Of a stretch of 64,000 nucleotides of DNA, positions 1 through 21,958 are shown one piece after another (within the stretch, counting starts at the first letter, position 1; each line of letters begins with the position of its first letter). The stretch lies in NCBI RefSeq assembly GCF_030867145.1, contig NC_134441.1, positions 3,722,992-3,786,991 of the forward strand. Reading direction: 5' to 3'. Made by a program: the position numbers and the translations under genes. The DNA is from Opisthocomus hoazin (Eukaryota > Chordata > Aves > Opisthocomiformes > Opisthocomidae). The notes under the pieces were generated by a model. That model saw only the letters and a program-made list of their open reading frames with translations, was not told the DNA's origin and did not search any database.

Positions 1-10091
<10,091 letters not shown>

Positions 10092-10387
10092 GGTGCCGCC
10101 GCCGCCCCCGCCCGGCCCCGGCTCTTCAGGCCGAGCCGGCCCCGTCAGCGCCTGGGCAGCCCGAGCGCGGCCGGCCCCGCCGAGCCCCAGCGCCGGACAA
10201 TAACCCCAATGGTCCTCGCAAGATGGCGGCTGGCGGGCGAAGGGGCCCGGCCGGCCGGGAGGGGGCGGTAACGCGCATGCGCGCCGAGAAGGAGGTGGCG
10301 GTGAGGTGCGCCCCCGGCCGCTCCCGCGCATGCGCTCCGCTCCCCGACGCCCGGTAACAGCGAACAGGGCCGCCGGTGGCAGCGGGG
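10092..10387 (-). promoter_or_regulatory. TIA1 CpG-island promoter with NRF1-like and YY1-like sites
   Basis: TATA-less, very GC-rich sequence directly upstream of the TIA1 ATG. Two palindromic NRF1-type motifs (GCGCATGCGC cores) lie at about 10,272-10,283 and 10,326-10,335. A YY1-type motif, CAAGATGGCGGC, lies at about 10,219-10,230 on the plus strand. Together with the PCYOX1 start at 10,648 this makes a head-to-head promoter. The transcription start is not fixed by the sequence. Confidence 0.7.
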
Positions 10388-10440
10388 CACTATTAAATAA
10401 TTAATAAAATAATTATTTTATATAAAATAAATATAACAGA
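10388..10440. other. Short AT-only island inside the CpG island
   Basis: About 50 bases of almost pure A and T (TTAAATAATTAATAAAATAA and similar) flanked on both sides by more than 70 percent GC. It lies between the TIA1 promoter motifs and the 3' end of the tRNA gene. It could be a nucleosome-free or easily melted spacer; that role is inference. Confidence 0.6.
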
Positions 10441-10479
10441 CTTAGAAGGGTTAGAAGGTGGGGGGAAGAAAAAAGGCTC

Positions 10480-10550
10480 TGCGCCGCCCGGGAATCGAAC
10501 CCGGGTCGCAAGAATGGGAATCTTGCATGATACCACTACACCAGCGGCGC
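10480..10550 (-). tRNA. tRNA-Gly (anticodon CCC)
   Basis: The minus strand reads as a complete 71-nt tRNA: acceptor stem GCGCCGC paired with GCGGCGC, an A box TGGTGTAGTGG, an anticodon arm CAAGA-TTCCCAT-TCTTG with CCC in the loop, and a B box GGTTCGATTCC. A run of six T follows within about 10 nt of the 3' end as a Pol III terminator. CCA is not encoded, as is normal. It is transcribed in the TIA1 direction, about 390 bp upstream of the TIA1 ATG and about 100 bp from the PCYOX1 ATG. As I recall, a human tRNA-Gly-CCC gene lies next to TIA1 too, so the placement is probably ancient. Confidence 0.96.
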
Positions 10551-10647
10551 GGCTGACAGCTGTTTCCCGCCCAGCCCTCATGGCCATGCCGCGGCGGGAA
10601 GCGGCTGAGGCGCCGGCCCGCCCCTCGCTCCCTGCCTCCCCGCGGCC

Positions 10648-13600
10648 ATGGCGGCCCTGCGCCTGCTCCTGCTCCTGGCCGCGCTCTGCCCGCCCGCCCC
10701 GGGCCGCCGGCCGCCGCGCCGAGCCCCCGCCAGGATCGGTAGGGCGGGGGGATGCTGGGGGGGGGGGGGAGCGGCTGGGGGGGGCGGCGGGGGCAGCGCT
10801 GACGGCCGGGCCCCGCTCTTGCAGCCGTGGTCGGCGGCGGGATCGGCGGGGCGGCCGTCGCCTACTTCTTGCGGGAGAAGTTCGGGAGGAGCGTGCGGCT
10901 GGAGGTGCTGGAGAAGGCGGCGGTGGGGGGGCGGCTGGCCACGCTGGAGGTGGAGGGGGCCGGCTACGAGGCGGGGGGCTCCGTCCTGCACCCCCTCAAC
11001 CTGCACATGAAGCACTTCGTCAAGGAGCTGGGTGAGCGGCGACAACGAGCGGGGGTTGCCCCCACCTTCCCTCCATATCTGCCCTTCCCCGTCTCCTTCC
11101 CCCATATCTGCCCCCCTCCCCGTCTCCTTCGCCCGTCCCCTACATTTTCGATTTTCCCTGTATCCCCATCTCCTTCTCCCCCATATTTGCCCCCCTCCCC
11201 ATCTCCTTCGCCCCCATCCCCACCATTTTCCACTGTATCCTCTTCTCCTTTCCCCCATATCTACCCCCCTCCCCATCTCCTTCCCCCCGTCCCCCCTATT
11301 TTCCATTTTCCCCCTGTATCCCCATCTTCTTCCCCCATATCTGCCCCCTCGCTATCTTCCCCCCTTTCCTCCCCCATTTTCCCCTGTATCTCCCTCTCCT
11401 TCCCCCCCATATCTGCTCCCCTCCCTGTCTCCTTCGCCCTTGTCCCCCCCATTTTCTGTTTTCCCCTGTATCCCCATCTCCTTCCCCTGTCCCCCCCCAT
11501 TTTCCCCTGTATCCCCCTCTCCTTCCCCCCCATATCTGCCCCCCTCCCCATCTCCTTCCCCTGTCCCCTCCATTTTCCATTTTCCCCTGTATCCCACTCT
11601 CCTTCCCCCCCATATCTGCCCCTCTCCCCATCTCCTTCCCCCATAGCCCCCCCTTTCCTTCCCCAATACCCCCCTGCACTACTCCATGTCCCCGACCCGG
11701 GAAAAGGCAACCCCCATCCCTGTGGAAATAGGACACCCTCCCCCCCCCCTCCCAGGTGATGATCATAAAGGTTCAAAAGTCACCTCAGACAACTCCCTGG
11801 CTCCTGGTCAGGAACTAATTCCCCTTGCCCCATCTTGCTGATCCAACCTTTAATTGCTCACCCTTATCAACGCGCAGCTACATTGCCTCTGGAAGTTAAA
11901 ATCAAGGCATAATAGAGCAAGCTCTGCCTTTCAGTAACTTACCTTTTTCCTTTCCACCCCATTCCTCGAGGCCTCTCGGTTGCCCCAGCGCACAGCAGCC
12001 TGATGGGCATCTATGACGGGGAGGAGTTCGTGTTCGAGGAGAGCAGCTGGTACATCATCAACCTGCTCAAGCTCCTCTGGCGCTACGGGCTCAACCCCCT
12101 GCGAATGTACATGTGGGTGGAGGACATCCTGGACAAGTTCATGCGGTACGTCGGGGGTAAACGGGCTGCAGGAAAGGGGGCAAAACCTGCTGCCGAGTTG
12201 TAAAAAGGGGTGAAATCATCCCATCGCCTCTCTCCATTGCCAATCATTTTCCCAAGGAAAAAAAGATGGAGATAGGCACCATCACCTTCAAACAGGTGTA
12301 GCGATAACAAGAGGCTGTGGTGGAAATGTGGGTTAGATGGGGGTTGTCCCACTGATCTGAGTGCTGAAGAGAATTAAACCCATTACTGTGCACAAAGTGC
12401 TTTCGTTAGGGGGAGATCAGCAAATGGATAACGAAGGTCTGGGCGTCCACAGGCTCGGGCTTGGCTGGAAGGACAAGCCCTGATGCTCCCACGAAGCTCT
12501 CGGGAGCTGTGGTGCGACATCCCCCGCACCTTCCCAGGGCAACAAAGATAATTCCCAGCGACTGAACCCATGCGGTCCCGTCCCGATACTGGAGAACCTT
12601 GGCCAGTGCCCACACAAACCTATTTCTTGTCTCCGCTTCAAGGATCTATCGCTACCAGACACACGACTACGCCTTCACCAGTAACGAGCGCCTGCTTCAC
12701 GCCCTCGGAGGGAACGACTTCACCCGGATGCTGAACGAAACCATCAGCGAAGCCATGCAGAGAGCCGGCTTCTCCCATAAGTTCATAAATGAGGTGGTTT
12801 GTCCAGCCATGAGAGTCAATTATGGGCAAGACGTCAACATCAACGGCTTCGTAGGTGAGTCTTCCATAGGTTAACCTCCCAACACGCCTGTCCCGGGGAC
12901 CTCGTGCTCCTCACGGCTGTCGGGATTCCTCCTCCCGTGCTGGGTTACCACCTTACTCCCACACTTTGCTGGCTAACGCTTAGCGCTGGCCTTCAGCAAG
13001 CTCTGCCCTGAGGGGATCTCTTTTCCCTCTTCGTTTTCCGCTTTGTTTCAACTGCTTCCCTACAGAACCACGCCAAACAAACCTCCTCTCTGATGATGGT
13101 GGTTTCCTTCTAGGTGCTGTTTCTCTGGCAGGGGTGGAATCGGGCCTTTGGTCAGTAAAAGGGGGGAACAAGCTCGTCTGCACGGGCCTTATCTACGCCT
13201 CCAAAGCTGAAGTTATCCCTGGCACCGTTTTGTCTATAGAGCCAAAAATCCGACCCAGACCCACAGGTGAGCTGGGTTCGCTTTCCCTTTGGCGGGGAGG
13301 GGAACAGCACGCTCCGGCAGCCGGAGGCCTCGGCCCTTGGCAGCCACAGCGCCCGCCGGGGTCTGCCCTGGTCTTTTGAGATGAAAACTGGGCTCTGCTC
13401 AAAGGCCTGGGTCGCAGCACTCCCTCAGCTACGCTGGTGCGAGTTTGTAAAGCTATTTCAGCTCGTAACAAGGCGTGGTTAGTCTAAATGGGATGGGGTT
13501 TTAAACGCCTGGTGTTTGTCAGAGGGCCTGACAGGATTCCCCCCAGCCCGGGCGCGGGATAACCGAGCTTTTCTCCCCAGGGGACCCGGTGAAGCTCTAC

Positions 13601-14239
13601 CAGGTCACTTACAACACTGCGTCGGGACCGACGGGGGACACCTACGACATCGTCATCATCGCTGCTCCGCTGAGCCGCAAAATGGCCAACATCACCTTCA
13701 AGAACTTCGACCCTCCCGTCCCCGAGTTCCCAAGCCCTTACCACCAGACTGTCACGACGCTGGTGCACGGACGACTGAACTCCTCCTTCTTTGGCTACCG
13801 GGACCCATCCGCCTTTCATTTCAGTGCCATCTTCACTACGGAGAATCCCAACCTCTTCATCAACAGCCTGGCGGTGGTGTCTCCCGTGGAAGACGCGGGC
13901 GGTGAAGGAAAGCCGCCCTCGCCGCTGGCCGTCTGGAAGGTGTTCTCCAAGGAGGTGCTCACCAAAGAGCAGCTCGGCTTGCTTTTCTCCTCTTACGATT
14001 CCGTCAAAGTGAAGGAGTGGTTGGCGTACCCCCGCTACAGCCCCCCGGAAAAATGCCCTCCTGTCATCCTCCATGACAACATCTACTACCTGAACGGCAT
14101 CGAGCGGGCCGCCAGCGCCATGGAGATGAGTGCCATCGCCGCCAAGAACGCCGCCCTGCTCGCGTACCACCGCTGGTACGGGAACGCCGACATGATCGAC
14201 CAGGAAGATTTGCACGAGAAGCTGAAAACGGAGCTCTGA
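10648..14239 (+). CDS. PCYOX1: PCYOX1 prenylcysteine oxidase 1
   Basis: Six coding exons: 10648-10738, 10825-11031, 11971-12145, 12643-12854, 13114-13266 and 13581-14239. They total 1,497 nt, or 498 aa, against 505 in human. The enzyme is a FAD-dependent thioether oxidase of the lysosome and secretory route that splits prenylcysteine into cysteine and a prenyl aldehyde, making hydrogen peroxide. The start has a strong context (GCGGCCATGG) and opens a leucine-rich signal peptide (about residues 1-19). The dinucleotide-binding loop VVGGGIGG follows at residues 32-39, then [11 protein letters not shown] and HPLNLHMK. Conserved blocks include [53 protein letters not shown] and [13 protein letters not shown]; the C terminus is EKLKTEL. 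Sequons NET and NIT match human positions. No break seen. Confidence 0.97.
11041..11695. repeat. Polypyrimidine minisatellite in PCYOX1 intron 2
   Basis: About eight imperfect copies of a roughly 75-80 bp unit built from CCCCCATATCTGCCCC, CCCATCTCCTTCCCC and CATTTTCCCCTGTATCCCC. The plus strand is almost purely C and T for 650 bases, so long frames on both strands are an effect of composition. Confidence 0.93.
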
Positions 14240-15055
14240 GCCCCGCGGAGCCGACGGCCGGGAGCTCGTGGAGCGTCCGGGCCGGAACCCCCGGAGATAC
14301 TGATCACATGCTGTAGCTGTTGAGCCACAACTGAAGCTAACGAACGAGGAACTCCTTGCTTAGCCCCTGGGAGAGGCATCCAGCCAGCTCCAGACGGACT
14401 AAAGAACGGGGAAAAGGCGGGGGAAGCTTTCCCAAGTGAGCTGGACCCTCCTCAAGCAAAGTCCTTGGCCCTTCCTCAGGCAAACTCCTCTATCTGCCCC
14501 TGTCTGAGACGAAAGCAGAAGTTCTAAAAGCCACACTGACGCCCAGAAGTGCCCTCCACTGTGAGGTGTCTGCCCAGCTCAGGATCTGCATCACTGTGAT
14601 GAACTTGCCACGTCGCTTTCCCTCCCTGGCTGCGTTTCAGGCAGGAAAAACTCAACTCTGTGACTGTGAATCTGTCTACCTGGAGAATTTCCTGGAGGGT
14701 GTATCGAGCGGCGGTCCCCTGGGGTGGGACTGGCACAGTGGAAATCAGGGCTACGTTCTTCCTTTGCTTCCAGAACAAGTACTGGTGCTGTGGGGTGCGG
14801 GGCTGGCTTGCTGCGTGCGAAGAGAGCTGCCAAAATAGGCGGTAATTAAGCAAAACCACAGCGTCCTTCCCTTTGTCAAGGTTTGAAAGCATTAATAATT
14901 TAAGTATCTGAGCCTATGGTACAGCAGCACTAGGTGTGAGTAGCTGAAAACCCTTTTTGTGATAACATCGTGTCCCTTGGCTGTACCCGATACCGCTGCG
15001 AGACCTCGGCCGCGTCCGACTGTTGCCATTCCCAATAAAACTAACGCGCTGGCTG
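14240..15055 (+). terminator. PCYOX1: PCYOX1 3' UTR and poly(A) signal
   Basis: Non-coding sequence follows the TGA at 14,237-14,239. The first canonical AATAAA on this strand is at 15,034-15,039, giving a 3' UTR of about 0.8 kb. A second AATAAA-like site near 15,571 lies in the convergent spacer and is less likely to be used. Confidence 0.7.
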
Positions 15056-15900
15056 GGGAGGAGGCTGGCGCCGTTGCCTCGAGGTAGTGCACGCCCGCTG
15101 CGTCCGGCCGGCCTCGCAGCCCAGCCGCAGCCTCGCTGGGCCGCGACGGCGATAAAAGCTGAGAAAAAAACCCAAAACCTAATGCCGTTAGGACGTGTCT
15201 GTACTCACGGCCTGCAGAACGCTGCCCGTCCTCGCGCCGGGGCAGGGAGCTCCGCAAAGCGAGCGCGGGGTTCGTGCTCACGGTGTCCGACCGCGGCGCT
15301 GGAGCTGTCGCTCTGGGCAGCGAGCGTCGCTTTTTCCGAGGAACCCGACCGAGCTCTGCCCGCAGGTGCCAGGGAAAGCGCCTGGCACCCCGTTGTGTTA
15401 ATGCAATGACCGAAAAGACTCTTATTTGTCGTTAAGGACCTGCATTTACTCACAAAAGCAACCCAAAAAGGCCGCTTTCTACCCGGCTCCCACTTAGGAG
15501 AAAGAGCTGAAGGCTTCTATGGTCCGGTTCAGCCCCCACAGGCTTTGGTTCCTGCCCCGCAACTCCACGAAATAAAGAGTAAAAATAATCATTAAAAACC
15601 CCCAATTGCTGCTTTGAGGCAGCCCAGCCTGGCACAAAGGCTCTACGTCGCCCTTGGCGGAAGGGAATTTCACCCTTTTCCTGCCAAGCAGGAGCCAATG
15701 ACCCACTGAACGAGCAGGACGCAGCTCCGTAGCTCGTTCTTTACGAGATATCAAGGGGAAGGACACGAAAGGTAGCGCCAGGGTAGCCTCAGCTTTGATA
15801 AATGAGGCCTCCTGGCAGCCTTTGCAGAGTTTTAAAGCTATCAGGAGCGGAATTAACAACCGCCCCGTAACCCACAAAAGCACGTAGGACCCACACGAGT
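15056..15900. other. Tail-to-tail spacer between PCYOX1 and SNRPG
   Basis: About 0.85 kb between the two convergent poly(A) signals. It is CpG-rich, with no repeat family, RNA gene or coding exon that I recognise. Confidence 0.6.
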
Positions 15901-15920
15901 TACGTCAACCATTACAAAAA

Positions 15921-15926
15921 TTTATT
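15921..15926 (-). terminator. SNRPG: SNRPG poly(A) signal
   Basis: The minus strand has AATAAA 112 nt beyond the SNRPG stop codon, giving a short 3' UTR, as expected for this gene. Confidence 0.8.
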
Positions 15927-16037
15927 TTAACAAAACAATAAAGTTTACACTCGGGGAGGCTTCGCGGCAGATTCAGGGAGTGAAGAAAGGCGGGCGAGGA
16001 CTCGTCGGGGCCGGTAACGATGTGGGTTTCTCTGCTG

Positions 16038-17291
<1,254 letters not shown>

Positions 17292-17460
17292 GGCGTCTGC
17301 ACAGGCCCCGGCTCCGCCGCTCCGACCTCACCGCGCCTCTGACATAACCCCGCCCCCCCCCGCCAGCCAATAGAAGGCCGCGCCTCTCTCCCCCCGCCCC
17401 TTTTTGACTCCCTTTCCCACCGCCCCCCGCGCCTCGTCGGCAGCCAATCACCGCCCGCGG
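17292..17460 (-). promoter_or_regulatory. SNRPG promoter with two CCAAT boxes
   Basis: GC-rich, TATA-less sequence upstream of the SNRPG ATG. CCAAT occurs at 17,367-17,371 and 17,444-17,448 on the plus strand, 77 bp apart and inverted with respect to SNRPG, a spacing often seen for NF-Y. GC boxes (CCCCGCCC) lie between them. The transcription start is inferred to lie within about 60 bp of the ATG. Confidence 0.6.
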
Positions 17461-17522
17461 AGGCCGCCGCCGCCCTCCCCCGAGCCGCGGCGCGGGATGG
17501 GGGTGGGCGGGGCTTCCCGCGG

Positions 17523-18225
17523 CTTGCACACGCGCACGCGCTGGAGTCCCGGCGGGCTGCGTGACACGGGGACAGCCCGCGCCTTGCACGCGCACACGGG
17601 GATCACTCCACGCCTTGCACGTCGGCAGGGATCACCCCGCGCTGGGGTCATCCCACGCCTTGCACACGCACAGGGGGATCACCCCACGCCTTGCACAGAC
17701 ACAGGGGCCACACTCTGCCTTGCACACGCGTGCAGGGGCTGCCCCCACGCCTTGCACACGCAGAAGGGTCGCCCCACACAGGGGTCACTCCACACCTTGC
17801 ACATGCACGTGGTGATCACCCCACGCCTTGCACACGTGTTGGGGTCACACTCTGCCTTGCACACACATGCAGGGGGTCACCCCACACAGAGGTCACCCCA
17901 CACCTTGCACATGCATGTGGGGATCACCCCACGCCTTGCACACGCACAGGGCTCACCCCACACAGGGGTCACCCCATGCCTTGCACACGTGCAGGGGTCT
18001 AGCTCTGCCTTGCACGCACGCACAGGGGCCACCCCACGCCTTGCACAGACACAGGGGTCACACTGCCTTGCACACATGTGCAGGGGTCACCTCACATCTT
18101 GCACACGCACAGAGGTCACCCCACACAGGATTCACCCCTCACTGGGGTCACCCCACACAGGAGTCACCCCACGCCTTGCACACGCGCAGGGGCAGCCCCC
18201 CCCCCCCCATCACCCCCCGCCCGCG
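17523..18225. repeat. Minisatellite, CACGCCTTGCACACGCACAG unit
   Basis: About 18 copies of the core CCTTGCACACGCACAGGGGTC, joined by GGGATCACCCCA, GGGGTCACCCCACACA and variants. Spacing is about 25-45 bp. The array fills the whole gap between the SNRPG promoter and the FAM136A poly(A) site. Long open frames through it on both strands are by-products of the repeat. Confidence 0.93.
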
Positions 18226-18253
18226 CAGCACCCTCCTGTCGTGGCACCTCGCC

Positions 18254-18259
18254 TTTAAT
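18254..18259 (-). terminator. FAM136A: FAM136A poly(A) signal (ATTAAA)
   Basis: ATTAAA on the minus strand, 40 nt beyond the FAM136A stop codon. The minisatellite begins right after, so transcription very likely ends at its edge. Confidence 0.65.
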
Positions 18260-18298
18260 GACACGCGGGGTCGCGTCCCCCCCATCCCCGTCCCCCCG

Positions 18299-19810
18299 CT
18301 ACTGCGGGAGGGCGGCCAGCGCGTCGCTCATCTTCCTGGCCATGGCGGGGACGAGGCGCAGGTGGTCGTCGCCGCAGGCGGCCAGGCAGGCGTCGAGCTG
18401 GCCGCGCACCCGCGCCTCCGCCCCGCCGGCCTCCAGCGCGTCCTTCGCTCGGTCCTCGCAGTGCAGCGTGCAGCGGCGCAGGCGGTCCTGGGGGGGGGGC
18501 AAGGTGGGGGGGTCAGCGGGTGCCGCGGGGTGGGGGTCACCCCCCGCCCCCCTCCCCGGTGTCACCTGGAAGTGCTCCAGCTCGGCGGTGACGATGGCCT
18601 GGGCGCGGGCCAGGGGCGCGTGGCAGCGCTCGATGCAGCGCTGCACCTCCTGCATGGAGGCCGCCGCGTCGTCGCAGCAGCGGGCGCTGCAGCGGAACAT
18701 GGCGCCCTGTGGGGAGATGGGGGGGGGGGGGGGGGGGGGCACGGTCAGCGGGGTGCGGCCCACGGGGACCCCCCCCGCTGAGCTGCAGGGCGGGGGCTGC
18801 AGCGTGCAGGCTCCCCGGGCACGGGGGGCACAGGGCGTCAGCTGGGGGGCACTGGGGAAGAACTGGGGGGGCACAAGGTGTGAACTGGGGGGCACTGGGC
18901 ATGAATGGGGGGGCACAGAGCATGAACTGGGGACACAGGGTGTGCACTGGGGGGGCACAGGGGGTGAACTGGGGGGCATAGGGCAAGAACTGGGGGGCAC
19001 TGGGCTCTGGGGGGGGCACAGGGTGTGAATTGGGGGGGCACTGGGCATGAACGGGGGGCACAGGACATGTGTAGGGGGTACAGGGCATGAACTGGGGAAT
19101 GCACAGGGCACTGGGGGGGCACAAGGCATGAACTGGGGGGCACAGGAATAGAACTAGGGGGCACTGGACACTGGGGGGGCATAGGGTGTGAATTGGGGGG
19201 CACTGGGGAAGAACTGGGGGGCACTGGGGGGACACAAGGCGTGAACTGGGGGGCACAAGGAGAGGCACAGGGCATGGACTGGGGGGCACTGGGCATGAAT
19301 TAGGGGGGCACAGGGCATGAACTGGGGGGGACACAGCATGTGAACTGGGGGCCACTGGGCACGAACTGGGGGGGCACAGGACATGTGTAGGGGGTACAGG
19401 GCATGAATTGGGGGATGCACAGGGCACTGGGGGGGCACTGGGCATGAACTGGGGGGCACTGGGGGCGATACACGGTACGAACTGGGGGGGGCACAGGGCA
19501 CTGGGGGTCACAGGGCAGTGTGGGGGGGGGGCCCACCGCTTGCCCGGGTCATGCGGGGGGGGGGGGGGTGTCAGAGCCCGCGCGGAGCCGCACGCGGGGC
19601 ACCCAGGGGGTGGGGCCTGGCGGCACGCGCGGGGCGGGGCGGGGGGGGCCGCGGCGGTGCCCGGGGCGGGCGCGGGGGGGCGGCAGCGACCCCCCCCTCC
19701 CCTTACCCCCCCCCCCCCGGTACCTGCATCCCGCGGATCCGCTCCCGCTCCAGCGCCTGCACCGCACCCTCCACCGCCGCCTGCACGCGGCCCTGCGCCG
19801 CCTCCGCCAT
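18299..19810 (-). CDS. FAM136A: FAM136A, CX3C-motif mitochondrial protein
   Basis: Three coding exons: 19724-19810, 18566-18706 and 18299-18487. They total 417 nt, or 138 aa, the same length as human. The protein begins MAEAAQGRVQAAVEGAVQAL, continues GAMFRCSARCCDDAAASMQE and ends MARKMSDALAALPQ. Four CX3C pairs are visible (CSARC, CIERC, CTLHC, CLAAC). This is the pattern of small helical intermembrane-space proteins folded by oxidative import; family work links FAM136A to mitochondria and to Meniere disease. The bird protein is much richer in Ala and Arg than human, in line with very GC-rich DNA. Intron 2 is only 78 bp. Both acceptors are preceded by pure C runs. Intron 1 is filled by a minisatellite. 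Confidence 0.96.
18719..18739. repeat. G21 homopolymer at FAM136A exon 2 acceptor
   Basis: Twenty-one consecutive G on the plus strand. In the FAM136A transcript it is a C21 tract ending 12 nt before the 3' splice site CCATCTCCCCACAG, so it takes the place of the polypyrimidine tract. Confidence 0.92.
18830..19515. repeat. Minisatellite in FAM136A intron 1
   Basis: Dozens of copies of a roughly 20-bp unit, GGCACAGGGCATGAACTGGG, with variants such as GGCACTGGGCATGAACTGGG and ACAGGACATGTGTAGGGGGT. It is strongly G-rich on the plus strand. It fills most of the 1-kb intron. Confidence 0.93.
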
Positions 19811-20100
19811 GCCCGGCCCGCGCGCCGCGCCACGCCCCCGCCCGCCGCCGACCACGCCCCCGCCCCCCGCCGGCCCCGCCCCCGTCCGTCGCCGGCCCCG
19901 CCCCCGCCCGCCCCGGCCCCGCCCCCGCCCGCCGCCGGCCCCGCCCCCGCCCGCCCCGGCCACGCCCATGTCCGCACCCGGCCACGCCCCCGACCACCGC
20001 CGGCCACGCCCCCGCCCGCCGCCGGCCACGAACCCGCGCCCCGCTGGCCCCGCCTCCGCCACGCCCCCGCCCGCCGCCGGCCCCGCCCCCGCGGGCCCGC
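19811..20100 (-). promoter_or_regulatory. FAM136A promoter made of tandem GC boxes
   Basis: Directly upstream of the FAM136A ATG, about 280 bases consist of repeated GCCGGCCCCGCCCCCGCCCG and GCCGGCCACGCCCCCGCCC units. Each contains one or two Sp/KLF-type GC boxes. It is at once a tandem repeat and the only candidate promoter. No TATA box is seen. Confidence 0.65.
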
Positions 20101-21180
20101 CGCGGGAAACGCTGTGTAACACTGAGAAACGCAGAGAAACTCCATGGAATGCTGTGCGATAACGCGCAATGCTGTGAAATGGTGTGAAACACCGCGAAAT
20201 GCCCTGCGACGCTGAGAAACACCGCGCGACGCTGCACAACGCCGTGACACACCGTGAGGTGCTGTGCCAGAGCTGAAGGGGTGCTGGGGTGCATCACGAG
20301 GAGCGTGGGCAGCAGGTCAGCGAGGTTCTCCTCCCCCTCTGCTCTGCCCTGGGGAGGCCCCATCTGCAGTGCTGGGTCCAGTGCTGGGCTCCCCAGTTCA
20401 AGAAAGATGAGGAGCTACTGGAGAGAGTCCAGCGCAGGGCTGCGAGGATGAGGAGGGGACTGGAGCATCTCTGCTACGAGGAGAGGCTGAGGGAGCTGGG
20501 CTTGTTCAGCCTGGAGAAGAGAAGGCTGCGAGGGGACCTTCGAAATGCCTCTAAATATCTGCAGGGTGGGGGTCAGGAGGACGGGGCCAGACTCTTTTCA
20601 GTGGTGCCCAGCGACAGGACAAGGGGCAACGGGCACAAACTGAAGCAGAGGAAGCTCCAGCTGAACCCGAGGAAGAACTTCTTCCCTCTGAGGGTGACGG
20701 AGCCCTGGAACAGGCTGCCCAGGGAGGCTGTGGAGTCTCCTTCTCTGGAGATATTCCAGCCCCGCCTGGCCGCGGTGCTGTGCAGCCTGCTCTGGGTGAC
20801 CCTGCTTGGGCAGGGGGTTGGGCCGGGTGACCCACAGAGGTCCCTGCCAACCCCTGCCATCCTGGGATTCTGTGAGTCTGAGAAATGCTGAGAAACACCG
20901 TGAAACACCATGCAATGCTGTGCGACACCATAAAACGCTGTGCATTAGTGTGCAGTGCCAAGCGACGCCAGCACCATGATGCAGCGCTGGCACCACACCG
21001 CAACACCTGCGCTGTGCCATGCTGCATGCACGGTGACGCTGCGCCCGCGTGGCAATGCACCGCTCCCACCATGACGCGATGCCCACCCACGTGGTGATGC
21101 ACCATGCGTCACGCTGCTGCGCCCGCGCTGCCACGTGGCACCGCCCCACCGTGCGGCCTCCCCGCTGCTCTGCACCGTGC
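20101..21180. repeat. Short-unit minisatellite (GAAACACYGTG-like) split by a CR1
   Basis: Sequence such as GAAACACCGCGAAATGCC, CTGTGCGATAACGCGCAATG and GAAACACCGTGAAACACC recurs with a spacing near 10-11 bp. It occurs on both sides of a CR1 copy (20,101-20,284 and 20,876-21,180) and becomes irregular to the right. The array predates the insertion. Confidence 0.75.
20285..20875 (+). mobile_element. CR1 LINE, 3' part, inside a minisatellite
   Basis: Truncated copy of the abundant CR1 family. The frame reads the C-terminal end of CR1 ORF2 (RRGLEHLCYEERLRELGLFS, then ARLFSVVPSDRTRGNGHKLK). The copy ends GGGATTCTGTGA. I see no clear target-site duplication, as is usual for CR1. Confidence 0.93.
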
Positions 21181-21958
21181 TGCAAAGCCCCCGCCCCAGG
21201 GTTCTTCACAGCCCTTCCAGCGCCCCCCCCCCCCCCCCCCCCGCAGCAGGCGGGTGCCGTCGCGGTGGGCACGACCCCAGCCAGGCCACCAACCCCATCC
21301 CAACGCGCTGCAGCGTGATGGCGGCGGGGAAATCTCCGGAGCACATAGGAAGGTGTGAAAGCCCCAGCAACAGGCTGCGGCCACCGGCTGCCGAGGCGAA
21401 GCAACAGCATGCAACCCCCCCCCCCCCCGACCCCCCCCCCCCCCAACCACACCGGCTCCCATGCAGGGCACCGATCGCCTCCCTGCCCCCCCGGCCTGGG
21501 CTGCGGTGCCTGTACCCTGAGTGGGTGCTTTGCCTCAGCCCATTTCCCAGCCCGGCACACTGAGGCCGGGCCCACAGGGCAGGATGAGGCCCCTGGCTCC
21601 GTGGGTGGGGGAGCACCGGCGCTGCCCCCCCCCACCAGCCCCAGCGTCTCCGTATCCGATCCGGCACCTGCGCTGCAGCTGCGCCGGCGGTGGGTGTGCG
21701 AGGCGACGGGTGTGCACGCCAGCACCGCACGCACAGGAGGTCGGCTTGTGGGGGGGCACATGCCCTGACTGAGGATGATACCCCCCGCCTCCTGCTGCTG
21801 TATTTGGGGGTCTCTCCCGGGGGAGGCAGCTGGGGGGGGGGGGGGGGGGGGGTGTCCCCACTCTGAGCTCCTGTGCGTGGAGCCAGGCTGGAGCCCACCG
21901 ACCCTGCTCCCCACGCAGAGAGGACCCACCCGGGCACCCCGCCCTCTCCCTTCACTTC
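21181..21958. other. Unassigned GC-rich spacer with long C and G runs
   Basis: There are C runs near 21,225-21,242 and 21,415-21,445 and a G run of about 20 near 21,833-21,851. No gene or known repeat family is recognised. Open frames here are low-complexity. Confidence 0.5.

Noticed and set aside
10827-11776. Pro/Ser-rich and Gly/Glu-rich frames over PCYOX1 intron 2
   Set aside because: They are translations of a polypyrimidine minisatellite beyond a valid splice donor.
17523-18225. Regularly spaced repeats that could suggest a CRISPR array
   Set aside because: The units are degenerate, the spacers are repeat variants, and the DNA is vertebrate. It is a minisatellite.
17404-20363. Very long open frames on both strands (up to about 600 codons)
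   Set aside because: They run through minisatellites and translate to short repeated peptides. The true FAM136A exons lie in other, interrupted frames on the minus strand.
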